Notes: generated by a model from the sequence alone, not told the origin. Positions 18,879 through 27,124 are shown, counted from the first letter of the stretch. The stretch: DNA of 41,477 nucleotides from an uncultured Porphyromonadaceae bacterium (GCA_947175215.1 CAMWLR010000015.1:1-41477), one strand, 5' to 3'. A program made the numbers and translations.

Positions 18879-20120
18879 TTATCGTCTGAGCAATGAGAGA
18901 TAGCGGCGTGCTATGGCATCGGGAGAGAAGCGGGCGGCGATGTCGGCGTGGAGGGTCGCGGGGGAGAATGCCGGGTCGGCTGCGCGGGCGGTCTGCATCG
19001 CCATCGAGAGGGCAAATGCGAGTGATGCAGGGGTATGGACGGGGGCGATGAAACCGTTGACACCGTCGGTGACGATGTCGCGCTGCCCGGCGTCGCCGTA
19101 TGTGACGGGGATTGCGCCGGCGGCCATCCCCTCCATAAGGGTTGCCCCCATGGTCTCATATTTAGATGAGGAGATGACGGCGGTGGCGTGAGAGTAAAGG
19201 TCGCGCAGGCTGACGGGGGTGAGAAGTCCGTGGTGACGGTAGGGGAGTCGCAGGCGGTGCAACTCTGTGTCGTCACGTAATGCGCCGACAAACTCAACCT
19301 CGACATCGCGGGCATCATCGGGGTATTCCCAGGCGAATGTGTTGAGGGCATCGACGGCGGCGGGGAGATCTTTGACGGGGTCATCGAGGCGCGCCGCGGC
19401 CATTATGACGGTGCGTTTGCCGTCAGGGGTGACTTTGTCGGCGGGTTGATAAAGGTCTACGGGAAAGGGGTGTGGGATGACGGTTATCTCCTTATCGCTG
19501 AGGAGGTCGCCGGCCAGGGCCTGCTCGCGCTGCCAGTTGCTGACGGCGACAAGATGCAGAGCGGGCGATGAGAATATCTCACGCTTGCGGGCGAGAGTGT
19601 CGGGGATGAGTTTGCGGCCGCGTTTACCTTTGAAGTAAGGGCATGGCTGACATCGCGCCCCGTCGCAATATCGGCGACATTCGCCCGGCAGGTGGCAGAG
19701 CGCGGTGGCCGGCCAGAGGTCGTGCATGGTGTAGATGACCGGTTTGCCTGTGGCGAGTATCTTGGCCAGTGAGTCGAGCGACAGGAATCCCTGTGAGGCC
19801 CAGTTGATCATCACGGCATCTGCCTCGAGGATAAAGGGATGGTCATGGAGCGGTACGCCGTATCTGCCGGTCGAGACCTTGAAGAGATTGTGGCGGCTTA
19901 CACCCTTGAGCCACAGCTCGGCACGCTCGACAAGGAACGGTACGGCCCACTCGAGCCGGCCCACGGGTATCACGGCGGGGTCATCGGGGAGGGTATTGCC
20001 GGGTCGGGCGACGATCATGCGGGCATCTTCCCCGAGGGCTCGCAGGGCATCGTTGAGGCGGCGTGTGACGATGGCCGCTCCGCCGAGATCGGCGTTGGTC
20101 GAGAGCAGGGCTATCTTCAT
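18879..20120 (-). CDS. Family 4-like glycosyltransferase
   Basis: A 413-residue cytosolic or membrane-associated glycosyltransferase of the GT-B fold, likely adding a sugar to a surface polysaccharide or lipid-linked glycan. The start is M-K-I-A-L-L-S-T-N-A at 20120; upstream codons in the same frame overlap the flippase gene and are not credible. The N-terminal domain shows D-L-G-G-A-A. A cysteine cluster (L-C-H-L-P-G-E-C, then C-D-G-A-R-C-Q-P-C-P) follows H-D-L-W-P, a feature of many Bacteroidetes family 4 enzymes. The C-terminal domain has S-K-Y-E-T-M-G-A-T-L-M-E-G-M-A-A-G, the nucleotide-sugar-binding E-x7-E-type region. Start and flippase stop overlap as ATGA. Donor and acceptor unknown. 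Confidence 0.88.
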   Translation of the reverse strand: MKIALLSTNADLGGAAIVTRRLNDALRALGEDARMIVARPGNTLPDDPAVIPVGRLEWAVPFLVERAELWLKGVSRHNLFKVSTGRYGVPLHDHPFILEADAVMINWASQGFLSLDSLAKILATGKPVIYTMHDLWPATALCHLPGECRRYCDGARCQPCPYFKGKRGRKLIPDTLARKREIFSSPALHLVAVSNWQREQALAGDLLSDKEITVIPHPFPVDLYQPADKVTPDGKRTVIMAAARLDDPVKDLPAAVDALNTFAWEYPDDARDVEVEFVGALRDDTELHRLRLPYRHHGLLTPVSLRDLYSHATAVISSSKYETMGATLMEGMAAGAIPVTYGDAGQRDIVTDGVNGFIAPVHTPASLAFALSMAMQTARAADPAFSPATLHADIAARFSPDAIARRYLSLLRR

Positions 20121-21601
20121 CTGACGGCGGTTTTGCGGCTGTACGCCCGGTTGGCCAGCAGCACTGTGCCGGCGTATGCCACTAACAGTAGTGCGCGCAG
20201 GGGGAAGTCGATGAGGTTGTTGCCCGTTGCGATCAGTTCGGCCCCTTGCCACAATACCATTGCGGCCACGAGATAGAGGGCGAGTTTACCTAACTGATAA
20301 GGTATGGGGTACTTGCGGTTGCCGACAAAATAGCTGGCGAGCATCATGAAGCCGTAGCAGCCAAAGGCCGCCCATGCACAGGCTATATAGCCGTATCGGG
20401 GCACGAAGATGATGTTGAGCGCGAGGGTTACGGCCAGACCCATCAGTGAGAACCATGTCCCCCAGATGGTCTTGTCTGACAGCTTATACCAGAGCGAGAG
20501 GTTAAAGAAGACTCCGGCAAAAAATTCGGCCATCATGATGATCGGCACGACGCGCAGACCCTCGAAGTAGCGGGGTGAGATGAAGTATTTGATCACCGGC
20601 AGATAGTACATCACCCCGAGGAAGATCATCAGGGCGAAGGCCACAAACCAGTTCATGGCCTGTGTGTATGAACTGTTTTTGTCAGCGCCGCGGGCCTCTT
20701 TGTTCTGGGCGAAGATAAACGGCTCGTAGGCAAAGCGGAATGCCTGGGTGAACATCACCATCACGATGGCGATCTTATAGTTGGCGCCGTAGATACCGAG
20801 TCCGGCCATCGCCTCGGCCTTGTCGGTGATCAGCATAGGGTAGAGGATCTTGTCGAGGGTCTGATTCATGATACCGGCTATGCCGAGGATCAGCAGGGGG
20901 TAGCTGTAAAGGAGCATTTCGCGCAGCAGCCGTGAGTTGAACCGGTAGGGGACAGATGTCAGTTCGGGCCACAGCAACAGCATGACTGTGAGCGAACTGA
21001 TGAGGTTGGCCAGGAAGATGTAGCCGATGCCGAAGTCGGGATCATAGAACCAGCCGATGGTCTCGGGGGCTGTCCGCCACAGCCACGGGCAGAGGAGGAT
21101 AAAGAAGAGGTTGAGGCCGATGTTGAGGCCGATGTTGAGCAGCTTGAGGGTGGCGAACCTCATGGGGCGTTTGCGATATCGCAGATAGGCAAACGGCAGC
21201 GAGGTGTATGCGTCGATGCCGACCGTTATCACCATCATCCATATAAACGATGGGTGTGAGGGGCAGTCGAGCAGTTGCGCCAGCGAGTGTGAGCAGGTAC
21301 ATCCGGCGATGATAAACAGCAGTGAGGTAGCGGCCAGCGAGATCAGGCCGGTGGTGTAGACCTCCATCGGGTCTTTCCATCGGTCATGGTTGGCAAAGCG
21401 GAAAAAGCCTGTCTCCATGCCATAGGTGAGGATGACCAGCGCCAGCGCCACGTAGGCATAGATATTGGTGACGATACCGTACTCGCCGGCGGCGAACACG
21501 TATGTATACATCGGCACGAGACACCAGTTGAGGAATCTGCCGACTATCGAACTGACACCGTATATGGCGGTGTCCTTAAACAGTGATTTGATTGAAGCCA
21601 T
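20117..21601 (-). CDS. Polysaccharide/lipid flippase (Wzx-like, MOP superfamily)
   Basis: A 494-residue integral membrane protein with about 12-14 hydrophobic segments. The N-terminus (S-I-K-S-L-F-K-D-T-A-I-Y-G-V-S-S-I-V-G-R-F-L-N) is the amphipathic start and first helix typical of Wzx/lipopolysaccharide-biosynthesis flippases, followed by P-M-Y-T-Y-V-F and E-Y-G-I-V-T. Such proteins move lipid-linked sugars across the inner membrane. It starts 11 bases after ruvB and overlaps the glycosyltransferase by four bases, so the two likely act on the same glycan. A role in cell-wall (lipid II-type) flipping is possible but not indicated. Confidence 0.88.
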   Translation of the reverse strand: MASIKSLFKDTAIYGVSSIVGRFLNWCLVPMYTYVFAAGEYGIVTNIYAYVALALVILTYGMETGFFRFANHDRWKDPMEVYTTGLISLAATSLLFIIAGCTCSHSLAQLLDCPSHPSFIWMMVITVGIDAYTSLPFAYLRYRKRPMRFATLKLLNIGLNIGLNLFFILLCPWLWRTAPETIGWFYDPDFGIGYIFLANLISSLTVMLLLWPELTSVPYRFNSRLLREMLLYSYPLLILGIAGIMNQTLDKILYPMLITDKAEAMAGLGIYGANYKIAIVMVMFTQAFRFAYEPFIFAQNKEARGADKNSSYTQAMNWFVAFALMIFLGVMYYLPVIKYFISPRYFEGLRVVPIIMMAEFFAGVFFNLSLWYKLSDKTIWGTWFSLMGLAVTLALNIIFVPRYGYIACAWAAFGCYGFMMLASYFVGNRKYPIPYQLGKLALYLVAAMVLWQGAELIATGNNLIDFPLRALLLVAYAGTVLLANRAYSRKTAVR

Positions 21602-21612
21602 GATGAATCGTG

Positions 21613-22641
21613 TCAGCCGAATAACCCGGGGTCAAAGCCGAGGCGGTCGATGCCCAGATGATTCCATGCCAGGTCAGTGACCTCGCGACCGCGGGGTGTA
21701 CGTTTGATAAAGCCCTCTTTGATCAGGAACGGTTCGTAGACCTCCTCGACTGTGCCTGGATCTTCGCCCAGGGCTGTCGCGATGGTCGAGAGTCCCACAG
21801 GGCCGCCGCGGAATTTGGTGATTATCGTGCGCAGTATCTTGTTGTCGATTTCGTCGAGTCCGTAGCGGTCGATGTTGAGGGCCTCGAGGGCATAACGGGC
21901 GATCTCGGGGTCGATATGTCCTGAGCCTTTGACCATGGCGAAGTCGCGGACGCGGCGCAGCAGGCGGTTGGCGATACGGGGTGTGCCGCGCGAACGGAGG
22001 GCTACCTCGTGTGCCGCTTCGGCGCTGCACGGCACTCCGAGCAGACGCGCCGAGCGCAGTATGATGCGCTCAAGTATCTCGTGGTCATAATACTCGAGGT
22101 GACAGGGGATGCCGAAACGGGCGCGCAGGGGTGAGGTGAGCAGACCGCTGCGGGTGGTGGCGCCGATGAGTGTAAACGGCGACAGGGTGAGTTGCACCGA
22201 TCGTGCCCCCGGGCCTTTGTCGATCATGATGTCGATGCGGTAATCCTCCATGGCCGAGTAGAGATACTCCTCGACAACGGGGCTCAGGCGGTGTATCTCG
22301 TCGATAAACAGCACGTCATTCTCCTCGAGTGAGGTGAGGATGCCGGCCAGGTCGCCGGGTTTGTCGAGCACCGGCCCCGAGGTGACCTTAAATCCGACCC
22401 CCAACTCATTGGCGATGATAGCCGATAGAGTGGTCTTACCCAGACCCGGAGGACCGTAGAGCAGCAGATGGTCGAGTGCCTCGCCGCGCATACGGGCGGC
22501 CTGCACAAACACGCGCAGGTTATCGACGACTTTATCCTGGCCCGAAAAGTCGTCAAACCGGCGCGGGCGCAGTGCCCTCTCAAAGTCGGTATCATTATCA
22601 GAGCGCGACGCGTCGCGGTGTATGTCAAAATCTTCTTGCAA
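21613..22641 (-). CDS. ruvB: Holliday junction branch migration ATPase RuvB
   Basis: Hexameric AAA+ motor that, with RuvA, drives branch migration of Holliday junctions during recombination and repair. 342 residues, the usual length. Walker [10 protein letters not shown], Walker B F-I-D-E-I-H-R-L, sensor region A-T-T-R-S-G-L-L and arginine-finger region S-P-L-R-A-R-F-G are all present. The C-terminal winged helix includes R-T-P-R-G-R. The first gene of a minus-strand run with the flippase and glycosyltransferase, an arrangement without obvious functional logic. Promoter at 22687-22718. Confidence 0.97.
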   Translation of the reverse strand: MQEDFDIHRDASRSDNDTDFERALRPRRFDDFSGQDKVVDNLRVFVQAARMRGEALDHLLLYGPPGLGKTTLSAIIANELGVGFKVTSGPVLDKPGDLAGILTSLEENDVLFIDEIHRLSPVVEEYLYSAMEDYRIDIMIDKGPGARSVQLTLSPFTLIGATTRSGLLTSPLRARFGIPCHLEYYDHEILERIILRSARLLGVPCSAEAAHEVALRSRGTPRIANRLLRRVRDFAMVKGSGHIDPEIARYALEALNIDRYGLDEIDNKILRTIITKFRGGPVGLSTIATALGEDPGTVEEVYEPFLIKEGFIKRTPRGREVTDLAWNHLGIDRLGFDPGLFG

Positions 22642-22686
22642 TGGGTAATAAAAATTTTGCGGCTGGAAACAACCCGTTTCCTACCG

Positions 22687-22718
22687 CAAAATTACTAAAT
22701 TTCATCGAAAAGCCCAAG
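22687..22718 (-). promoter_or_regulatory. Promoter of ruvB
   Basis: On the minus strand CTTG (22715-22718, three of four consensus bases), a 20-base spacer and TAATTTTG (22687-22694). Transcription would start near 22680, about 40 bases before the ruvB start codon. Confidence 0.55.
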
Positions 22719-22754
22719 AAACAATCACCCTCATATATCTCGTGTTTACGGCGA

Positions 22755-23891
22755 TCAGATATCGCGGATATTTAATGTCATGGGGGCGAGAGTCTCGCCG
22801 TCATAGATGACCGTGGTTGACGCGATGTTGTCGATTGTGCGCATGAGGTAAGTCATGTTTTCGATGAAATCGGGGCGAAACATTTTGGCGGCCTTTATCT
22901 CATAGAGTTTCAATCCCTCGGGAGTGACCTGCACGGCATCGACTTCTTTGCCCGTATGTTCTCGGTAAAAGTACAGATTGGGGTCTTTGGCCAGATTATA
23001 GCGGTTCTTGAGCAACTCCCCCATGGCAAGATTCTCAAACACGGCACCTTTGAGGTGGTGGTTGACGAGTTGCTGAGGGGTCTCTATTGAGAGCAGATAG
23101 CACAGCAGACCGGTGTCGCAGAAATAAACCTTGGGCATCTTGGTCAGCCGTTTAGATGGATTGTTGAAATAGGGCGGGAGAGTAAAGATGATGTATGAGG
23201 TAGCCAGCAGTGACAGCCACTCTGATACGGTCTTTGATGTCACCCCTGACTCGCGTGCGAGTGCTGACGCGTTTACCTCTGAGCCTACACGAGTGGCCAG
23301 CAACCTTATAAAGGTATCAAAGGCGACCAGATTCTTGAGGTTGAGCAGTTCTCTGAGATCTCTCTCGACGTATGTTGTATAATAGTTGCGGAAGAAGATT
23401 TCGGGCGGAATCGTATCGGCAATCACCCCGGGGTATTGACCATGCCACATCAGCTGTTCGATAGGTTTGTCGAGCTGTGATCGGTCTATCTCCTTGAATG
23501 ACAGTGGTAGCAGGGTGAACATCGCCGCCCTCCCTGCGAGCGACTGGGTGACGGTTTTGAGAAGAGAGAGGTTGCTGCTTCCCGTCAGGATGTAGCGCAG
23601 GCTGCGGTTCTCATCGACCTTGACCTGGATCATCGACAGGAGCTGAGGCACGTGCTGCACCTCGTCGATAATGACATGCTCACCCAGTGCCTCGATAAAT
23701 GCCACGGGGTCAGCGATAGCCTGGGTGCGTGTGGTAATATGTTCGAGATTGACATACCTGTAATCGGGGTAAAGATGCCGGCAGAGTGTGCTCTTGCCTG
23801 ATTGACGTGGGCCGGTGACAACAATTACCGGGAAGTATTTGTGTGCTTCGGCGATTTTAGGGGAGATCAATCGGGGGATGAACTTATCCAT
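22755..23891 (-). CDS. AAA-family ATPase with DUF4143 C-terminal domain
   Basis: A 378-residue ATPase of the AAA_14/DUF4143 type, common and often multicopy in Bacteroidales; its role is not established. Walker A T-G-P-R-Q-S-G-K-S-T, Walker B V-I-I-D-E-V-Q-H, and the sensor-like segment Y-I-L-T-G-S-S-N are visible. A winged-helix-like middle (A-R-E-S-G-V-T-S-K-T-V-S-E-W) and the DUF4143 end (L-Y-F-Y-R-E-H-T-G-K-E-V-D-A-V) with an E-V-D and later Y-E-I-K-A, resembling a PD-(D/E)XK nuclease core, follow. I choose M-D-K-F-I-P-R-L-I at 23891 as start. The frame is open upstream to 23981, but those codons are spelled by a palindrome and 23-bp repeats and look regulatory. It has its own promoter (24036-24066) and an unusual leader. 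Confidence 0.85.
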   Translation of the reverse strand: MDKFIPRLISPKIAEAHKYFPVIVVTGPRQSGKSTLCRHLYPDYRYVNLEHITTRTQAIADPVAFIEALGEHVIIDEVQHVPQLLSMIQVKVDENRSLRYILTGSSNLSLLKTVTQSLAGRAAMFTLLPLSFKEIDRSQLDKPIEQLMWHGQYPGVIADTIPPEIFFRNYYTTYVERDLRELLNLKNLVAFDTFIRLLATRVGSEVNASALARESGVTSKTVSEWLSLLATSYIIFTLPPYFNNPSKRLTKMPKVYFCDTGLLCYLLSIETPQQLVNHHLKGAVFENLAMGELLKNRYNLAKDPNLYFYREHTGKEVDAVQVTPEGLKLYEIKAAKMFRPDFIENMTYLMRTIDNIASTTVIYDGETLAPMTLNIRDI

Positions 23892-23902
23892 GGCAGTTTT
23901 GA

Positions 23903-23971
23903 TTTTTTGGAGTGTCAGTTGTGAAAATTTCGGAGTAGTAGTTATGTATAATTTGGAGTTACACTCCAAAT
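23903..23971. repeat. 23-bp-phased GGAGT repeats upstream of the ATPase start
   Basis: Three imperfect units of 23 bases (23903-23925, 23926-23948, 23949-23971), each with GGAGT at the same phase (23909, 23932, 23955). Units 1 and 2 also share AGTT-T-TG spacing. Unit 3 runs into the inverted repeat. As 23 is not a multiple of three, these are not protein repeats, which supports a regulatory role. Confidence 0.6.
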
Positions 23972-23978
23972 TATACAT
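23944..23978. repeat. Perfect 16-bp inverted repeat in the ATPase leader
   Basis: Arms 23944-23959 and 23963-23978 (ATGTATAATTTGGAGT and its exact complement) separated by TAC. It lies 53-87 bases before the chosen start codon, inside the 5' UTR predicted from the promoter at 24036-24066. It can act as a protein-binding operator or as an RNA hairpin. An in-frame ATG at its outer edge (23976-23978) would be buried in the stem. Confidence 0.85.
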
Positions 23979-23987
23979 CAAGGTGAG

Positions 23988-24016
23988 AAAAAAGAGAGGA
24001 ATCGAGACCTCTCTTT
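23988..24016 (-). terminator. Hairpin with U-tract in the ATPase leader (attenuator or terminator)
   Basis: On the minus strand a 9-bp stem (24008-24016 with 23991-23999), loop of 8, and a run of U residues directly after it. It lies about 13-40 bases after the predicted transcription start, between the promoter and the inverted repeat. It could be an attenuator, end a tiny RNA, or stop readthrough from rbfA. Confidence 0.6.
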
Positions 24017-24035
24017 ATAAGGTGTCAGACATCTG

Positions 24036-24066
24036 CAAAGTTATGTTTTTTTGAGGATAATGCAAA
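24036..24066 (-). promoter_or_regulatory. Promoter of the DUF4143 ATPase
   Basis: On the minus strand TTTG (24063-24066), a 19-base spacer and TAACTTTG (24036-24043): a full consensus match. It leaves a leader of about 140 bases. Confidence 0.7.
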
Positions 24067-24163
24067 GACTTAGCGTGATGTAAGTGATATTTTTGCGTGA
24101 TGTCTGTGTGTTTTTTAGAAAAAGTTACGTGGCGTGGGCTGCTCGGGGTAAGTTGAGGCTGCG

Positions 24164-24574
24164 TCAGCCTTTGGCGGGGTCGGTGGCCTCTGTGGGGTCG
24201 GCGGCGTTGCGGGCCTCGGCGGCGGCGATCTGCTCACCCTCCTCTTTAAGGAGGTTGTCGATATTCTCGATATAGTCGAGTGAGTCATCGAGATAGAAAG
24301 CCAGTTCGGGCACCTTACGCAGCTGGAAACGTACTTTCTGGCCCAGATCGTATCTGATGGTCTTGGCGTTGCGTGTGAGGTTGTCGAGAATCTCCTGAGA
24401 CTTGGCCGAGGGGAAAATCGAGAGGTATGCCTTGGCGATCGAGAGGTCGGGGCTGACGCGCACGGCCGACACAGAGATTATGATGCCGTGTGTCTTGGCG
24501 GTCTGCAGGCGCAGTATCTCGCTGAGTTCTTTTTGTAAAAGGCGTGCTATTTTGGCTTGACGGGTTGATTCCAT
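24164..24574 (-). CDS. rbfA: Ribosome-binding factor A
   Basis: A 136-residue small-subunit assembly factor that binds the 30S particle and helps mature the 16S rRNA 5' end. The N-terminus T-R-Q-A-K-I-A-R-L-L-Q-K-E-L-S-E-I and the KH-type core (I-S-V-S-A-V-R-V-S-P-D-L-S-I-A-K-A-Y-L-S) are characteristic. The segment R-K-V-P-E-L-A-F-Y-L-D-D-S matches the conserved P-E-L-x-F-x-x-D-x-S motif. The C-terminus is an acidic, Ala-rich tail. It is divergent from the SpoU methyltransferase gene at 24703, another RNA-maturation gene. A TAACTTTG box lies upstream at 24635-24642. Confidence 0.95.
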   Translation of the reverse strand: MESTRQAKIARLLQKELSEILRLQTAKTHGIIISVSAVRVSPDLSIAKAYLSIFPSAKSQEILDNLTRNAKTIRYDLGQKVRFQLRKVPELAFYLDDSLDYIENIDNLLKEEGEQIAAAEARNAADPTEATDPAKG

Positions 24575-24634
24575 AATGTATGATGTTAAGTAAATTTATT
24601 TCTGATTCTGCTATTATAACGTCTGTCGGGGGCG

Positions 24635-24682
24635 CAAAGTTAACCAAAAGCGCCGAAACTTCGCAGCCTTTTTGTAACTTTG
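24635..24682. promoter_or_regulatory. Divergent -7 boxes between rbfA and the SpoU methyltransferase
   Basis: TAACTTTG occurs on the minus strand at 24635-24642 (towards rbfA) and on the plus strand at 24675-24682 (towards the methyltransferase). Neither has a clear TTTG at the expected distance, so only the -7 elements are supported. Confidence 0.4.
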
Positions 24683-24702
24683 TGGCTTAAAAGCGATAAG
24701 AG

Positions 24703-25230
24703 ATGGAGAAAAAGAGTATCCTTGATATGGGGCGCGACACCGTCGAGGGGTATCGCAGTAAGAAAAAGATACCGCTGGTGATCGTGCTCGACAATATCCG
24801 CAGTCTCAATAATATAGGGTCGGTGTTCCGCACATCTGACGCATTCAGGGTCGAGCGGTTAGCGCTTTGCGGCATCACCGCAACGCCTCCGTCGGTCGAG
24901 ATTCACAAGACGGCGCTGGGGGCTGAGGACTCGGTGGCGTGGAGCTATCACGCATCGACCGTAGAGGCCGTCAGGGAGCTGCAACGCGAGGGTTATCATG
25001 TCTGCGCCCTTGAGTTGGTCAAGGGGTCTGTGAGCCTTGAGAAGTTTGATGTCGACCGCGAGCGCAAGTATGCCGTCGTGGCCGGCCATGAGGTTGACGG
25101 TGTGTCGCAAGAGGTGGTAGACCTGTGTGACAGTTGCATCGAGATACCTCAGGAGGGAACAAAACACTCGCTCAACGTGGCCGTGTCGACGGCCCTGGCC
25201 ATCTGGCATTTCTATCTCGGCTTGCGCTAA
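24703..25230 (+). CDS. SpoU/TrmH-family RNA 2'-O-methyltransferase
   Basis: A 175-residue SPOUT-fold enzyme that methylates ribose 2'-OH groups in tRNA or rRNA using S-adenosylmethionine. Motif 1 is D-N-I-R-S-L-N-N-I-G-S-V-F-R-T-S-D (with the catalytic-type Asn and Arg). Motif 2 is A-G-H-E-V-D-G-V-S (the usual G-N-E has His here). Motif 3 is I-P-Q-E-G-T-K-H-S-L-N-V-A-V-S. These form the cofactor knot. No extra N-terminal domain is present, so it is a minimal member. Exact target cannot be told. Transcription is divergent from rbfA. A strong hairpin follows at 25265-25304. Confidence 0.9.
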   Translation: MEKKSILDMGRDTVEGYRSKKKIPLVIVLDNIRSLNNIGSVFRTSDAFRVERLALCGITATPPSVEIHKTALGAEDSVAWSYHASTVEAVRELQREGYHVCALELVKGSVSLEKFDVDRERKYAVVAGHEVDGVSQEVVDLCDSCIEIPQEGTKHSLNVAVSTALAIWHFYLGLR

Positions 25231-25264
25231 CTCCGTTAATTTAGGGGTTGCAGGGTACGGATGC

Positions 25265-25304
25265 AAGCGAGGTTGCCTGACGGGTGGGTCGGGCAACCTC
25301 GCTT
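25265..25304. terminator. Strong 17-bp terminator-like hairpin
   Basis: Arms 25265-25281 and 25288-25304 pair along 17 bases with one G-U wobble and a six-base loop (GGGTGG). It lies 35 bases after the SpoU methyltransferase stop. The U-tract is short (GGTTTATT). Confidence 0.75.
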
Positions 25305-25311
25305 GGTTTAT

Positions 25312-25346
25312 TCCAAAAAAATGACAAAAATGTCAACTTTTTTGGA
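25312..25346. terminator. Terminator for the POT transporter gene, AT-rich hairpin
   Basis: A near-perfect inverted repeat (TCCAAAAAA with TTTTTTGGA, inner TGACA/TGTCA). On the minus strand it gives a stem followed by a run of seven U, as expected for intrinsic termination of the transporter gene. It stands next to the hairpin at 25265-25304 as a convergent pair. Confidence 0.65.
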
Positions 25347-25395
25347 GTAGGGGAAGAAGGAGGTCAGAGGTCAGAGGGGAGAGTGGGTGTTGGGA

Positions 25396-27066
25396 TTAGT
25401 CGGCGGTGACGCGCTCGAGCCATTTGACCATCGAGAGCATTACGGTCATCGACAGGAGGCAGAAACCGGCGAAGACGGCCCAACACATCCACTGTGAGGG
25501 GAACTGGTTGAGCATCGTCACGCCCAGGGCGATGAAGAGGTTGCCGATGGCTGTCGAGGTGAGCCACAGGCCCTGACAGATGCCTTGCAGGTGGCGCGGG
25601 GCGATCTTAGAGACGAATGAGAGGCCCAGAGGTGAGATGAAGAGCTCGGCCACGGTAAGGAAGAAGTAGGTGAGGATCAGCACGTAGGGGCCGGTCTTCA
25701 TCGACTCTTTGACGGCTTCGCCGAGGCTGCGGAACTCTTCGCCCGAGGGGTAGTTGTTGACCACAGCGATGATGATCAGGAAGATATAGGCCAGGGCGGT
25801 GATCATCATACCGAAGGCGATCTTCTTGGGTGTCGACACCTCGCGTTTGCTGCGTGCCAGCGCGGCGAATGAGAGCATGATGACGGGGGTGAGGAGGATG
25901 ACGAAGAAGGGGTTGATACATTGCCAGATCTCGGGGGCGACGTTGTCGGTGGTGACGAAGTCGCGGGCGAATACCGACAGGGCCTGTCCGTTCTGGTGGA
26001 ATGAGAACCAGAAGAAAACGACCACGGCGAGCACTGCAAAGAGGGCATACATACGCTGGCGTATCTCTTTGGCGTCGCTCTGAGCCTCGGCGGCGGTGAC
26101 GGTGGTCGATTTGGCTTTCTTGACGGGGGTGGGGAGGCGTTTCATCACCCATGCGAAGACGGCCAGCGAGATGAGCATGGCCACCACTGAGGCTATGAAT
26201 GAGAAATGTACGCCGGTGTTGAAGATTTCGAGGTACTGGGTGCAGAAGCCGCTGTCGACGGGGCCTTCATAACCGACCTTACCGGCGAGTTCGACCAGGT
26301 TGGCGTTATCCTTGACGGTCATTGTGTCGGCCTGGCTGATGAGTTTGTGGCATAGGCGGGGCAGGTCGGCGTTATATGCCAGGTTGTGGGCCTTGAGCCA
26401 GAACTCGCGCAGCAGCGGGGCGATGAACGGGGCGATGACGCCGCCGATGTTGATAAACACATAGAATATCTGGAAGCCTGAGTCGCGGCGGCTCTTGGCG
26501 ATCTTGAGTGCCTCGGGGCCTTTTTTGGCGGCCTCGGCCTCAAAGTTGTCATACATCTGGCCGACGATTGCCTGCAGGTTGCCTTTGAAGAGGCCGTTGC
26601 CGAAGGCGATGATCAGCAGGGCAAAGCAGGTAAACACCAGTATCCACGATATGCCGCCGTCGTTCTGATTAGAGAAGACGGGTATCGAGAGCAGGCCGTA
26701 ACCGAGGGCCATGACCAGCAGGCCCGAGATGATGGTGGCCTTATACTTCTGCGTGCGGTCTGCGATAAGGCCGCCGGGGAGGCTGAGGACGTAGATCAGG
26801 AAGTAGAACACGGCATAAATCCAGCCGGCGAGGTCGTCGCTTATGCCGAATTTCGAGCAGAGGAAGAGGAGCAGAACGGCGTTCATAATATAGTAGCCGA
26901 AGCGCTCACCCATGTTAGCGATGGCTGCGGGGATGAGTCCTTTGGGATGGTCGCGGCGTGCCTTGACGATGTAGAACACCAGCAGGGGCAAGACGACGAT
27001 CAGGATGCAGATCAGGATCGCGAGGGCTTGATATTCCTGCCAGAAACCGGAAATCGAAAGTAGCAT
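25396..27066 (-). CDS. POT/PTR2-family peptide transporter
   Basis: A 556-residue major-facilitator transporter for di- or tripeptides in the inner membrane, with about 14 hydrophobic segments. The family signature normally reads E-x-x-E-R-F-x-Y-Y. Here it is N51-M-G-E54-R55-F-G-Y-Y59, so the first Glu, part of the proton-coupling triad, is replaced by Asn. There is also a hydrophobic helix (about 14-33) before the signature, where most family members start the motif near residue 20. The later motif region Q-I-F-Y-V-F-I-N-I-G-G-V-I-A-P (about 192-206) is intact, as is the family's second signature area near the C-terminus (F-F-L-T-V-A-E-L-F-I-S-P-L-G). It is last in a minus-strand run after the M28 lipoprotein and sufE genes. 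A peptidase-linked neighbour fits peptide use. Confidence 0.9.
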   Translation of the reverse strand: MLLSISGFWQEYQALAILICILIVVLPLLVFYIVKARRDHPKGLIPAAIANMGERFGYYIMNAVLLLFLCSKFGISDDLAGWIYAVFYFLIYVLSLPGGLIADRTQKYKATIISGLLVMALGYGLLSIPVFSNQNDGGISWILVFTCFALLIIAFGNGLFKGNLQAIVGQMYDNFEAEAAKKGPEALKIAKSRRDSGFQIFYVFINIGGVIAPFIAPLLREFWLKAHNLAYNADLPRLCHKLISQADTMTVKDNANLVELAGKVGYEGPVDSGFCTQYLEIFNTGVHFSFIASVVAMLISLAVFAWVMKRLPTPVKKAKSTTVTAAEAQSDAKEIRQRMYALFAVLAVVVFFWFSFHQNGQALSVFARDFVTTDNVAPEIWQCINPFFVILLTPVIMLSFAALARSKREVSTPKKIAFGMMITALAYIFLIIIAVVNNYPSGEEFRSLGEAVKESMKTGPYVLILTYFFLTVAELFISPLGLSFVSKIAPRHLQGICQGLWLTSTAIGNLFIALGVTMLNQFPSQWMCWAVFAGFCLLSMTVMLSMVKWLERVTAD

Positions 27067-27082
27067 AACGTAATATTTTAGG

Positions 27083-27124
27083 GTTTATGATTGGCTTTTT
27101 ATTCAGTGTTTATGATTGGCTTTT
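27083..27124. repeat. 25-base tandem duplication at the sufE stop codon
   Basis: A 17-bp direct repeat (27083-27099 and 27108-27124, GTTTATGATTGGCTTTT) with a period of 25. The right copy contains the last codons and stop of sufE. The left copy duplicates them in the gap before the transporter gene. Confidence 0.8.

Noticed and set aside
20121-20252. N-terminal extension of the glycosyltransferase
   Set aside because: It overlaps the flippase gene, reads as Arg/Pro-rich noise, and the family start is M-K-I-A-L-L at 20120.
22755-23981. DUF4143 ATPase as part of an insertion sequence
   Set aside because: No transposase, target duplication or terminal inverted repeats around the gene; the palindrome is upstream only.
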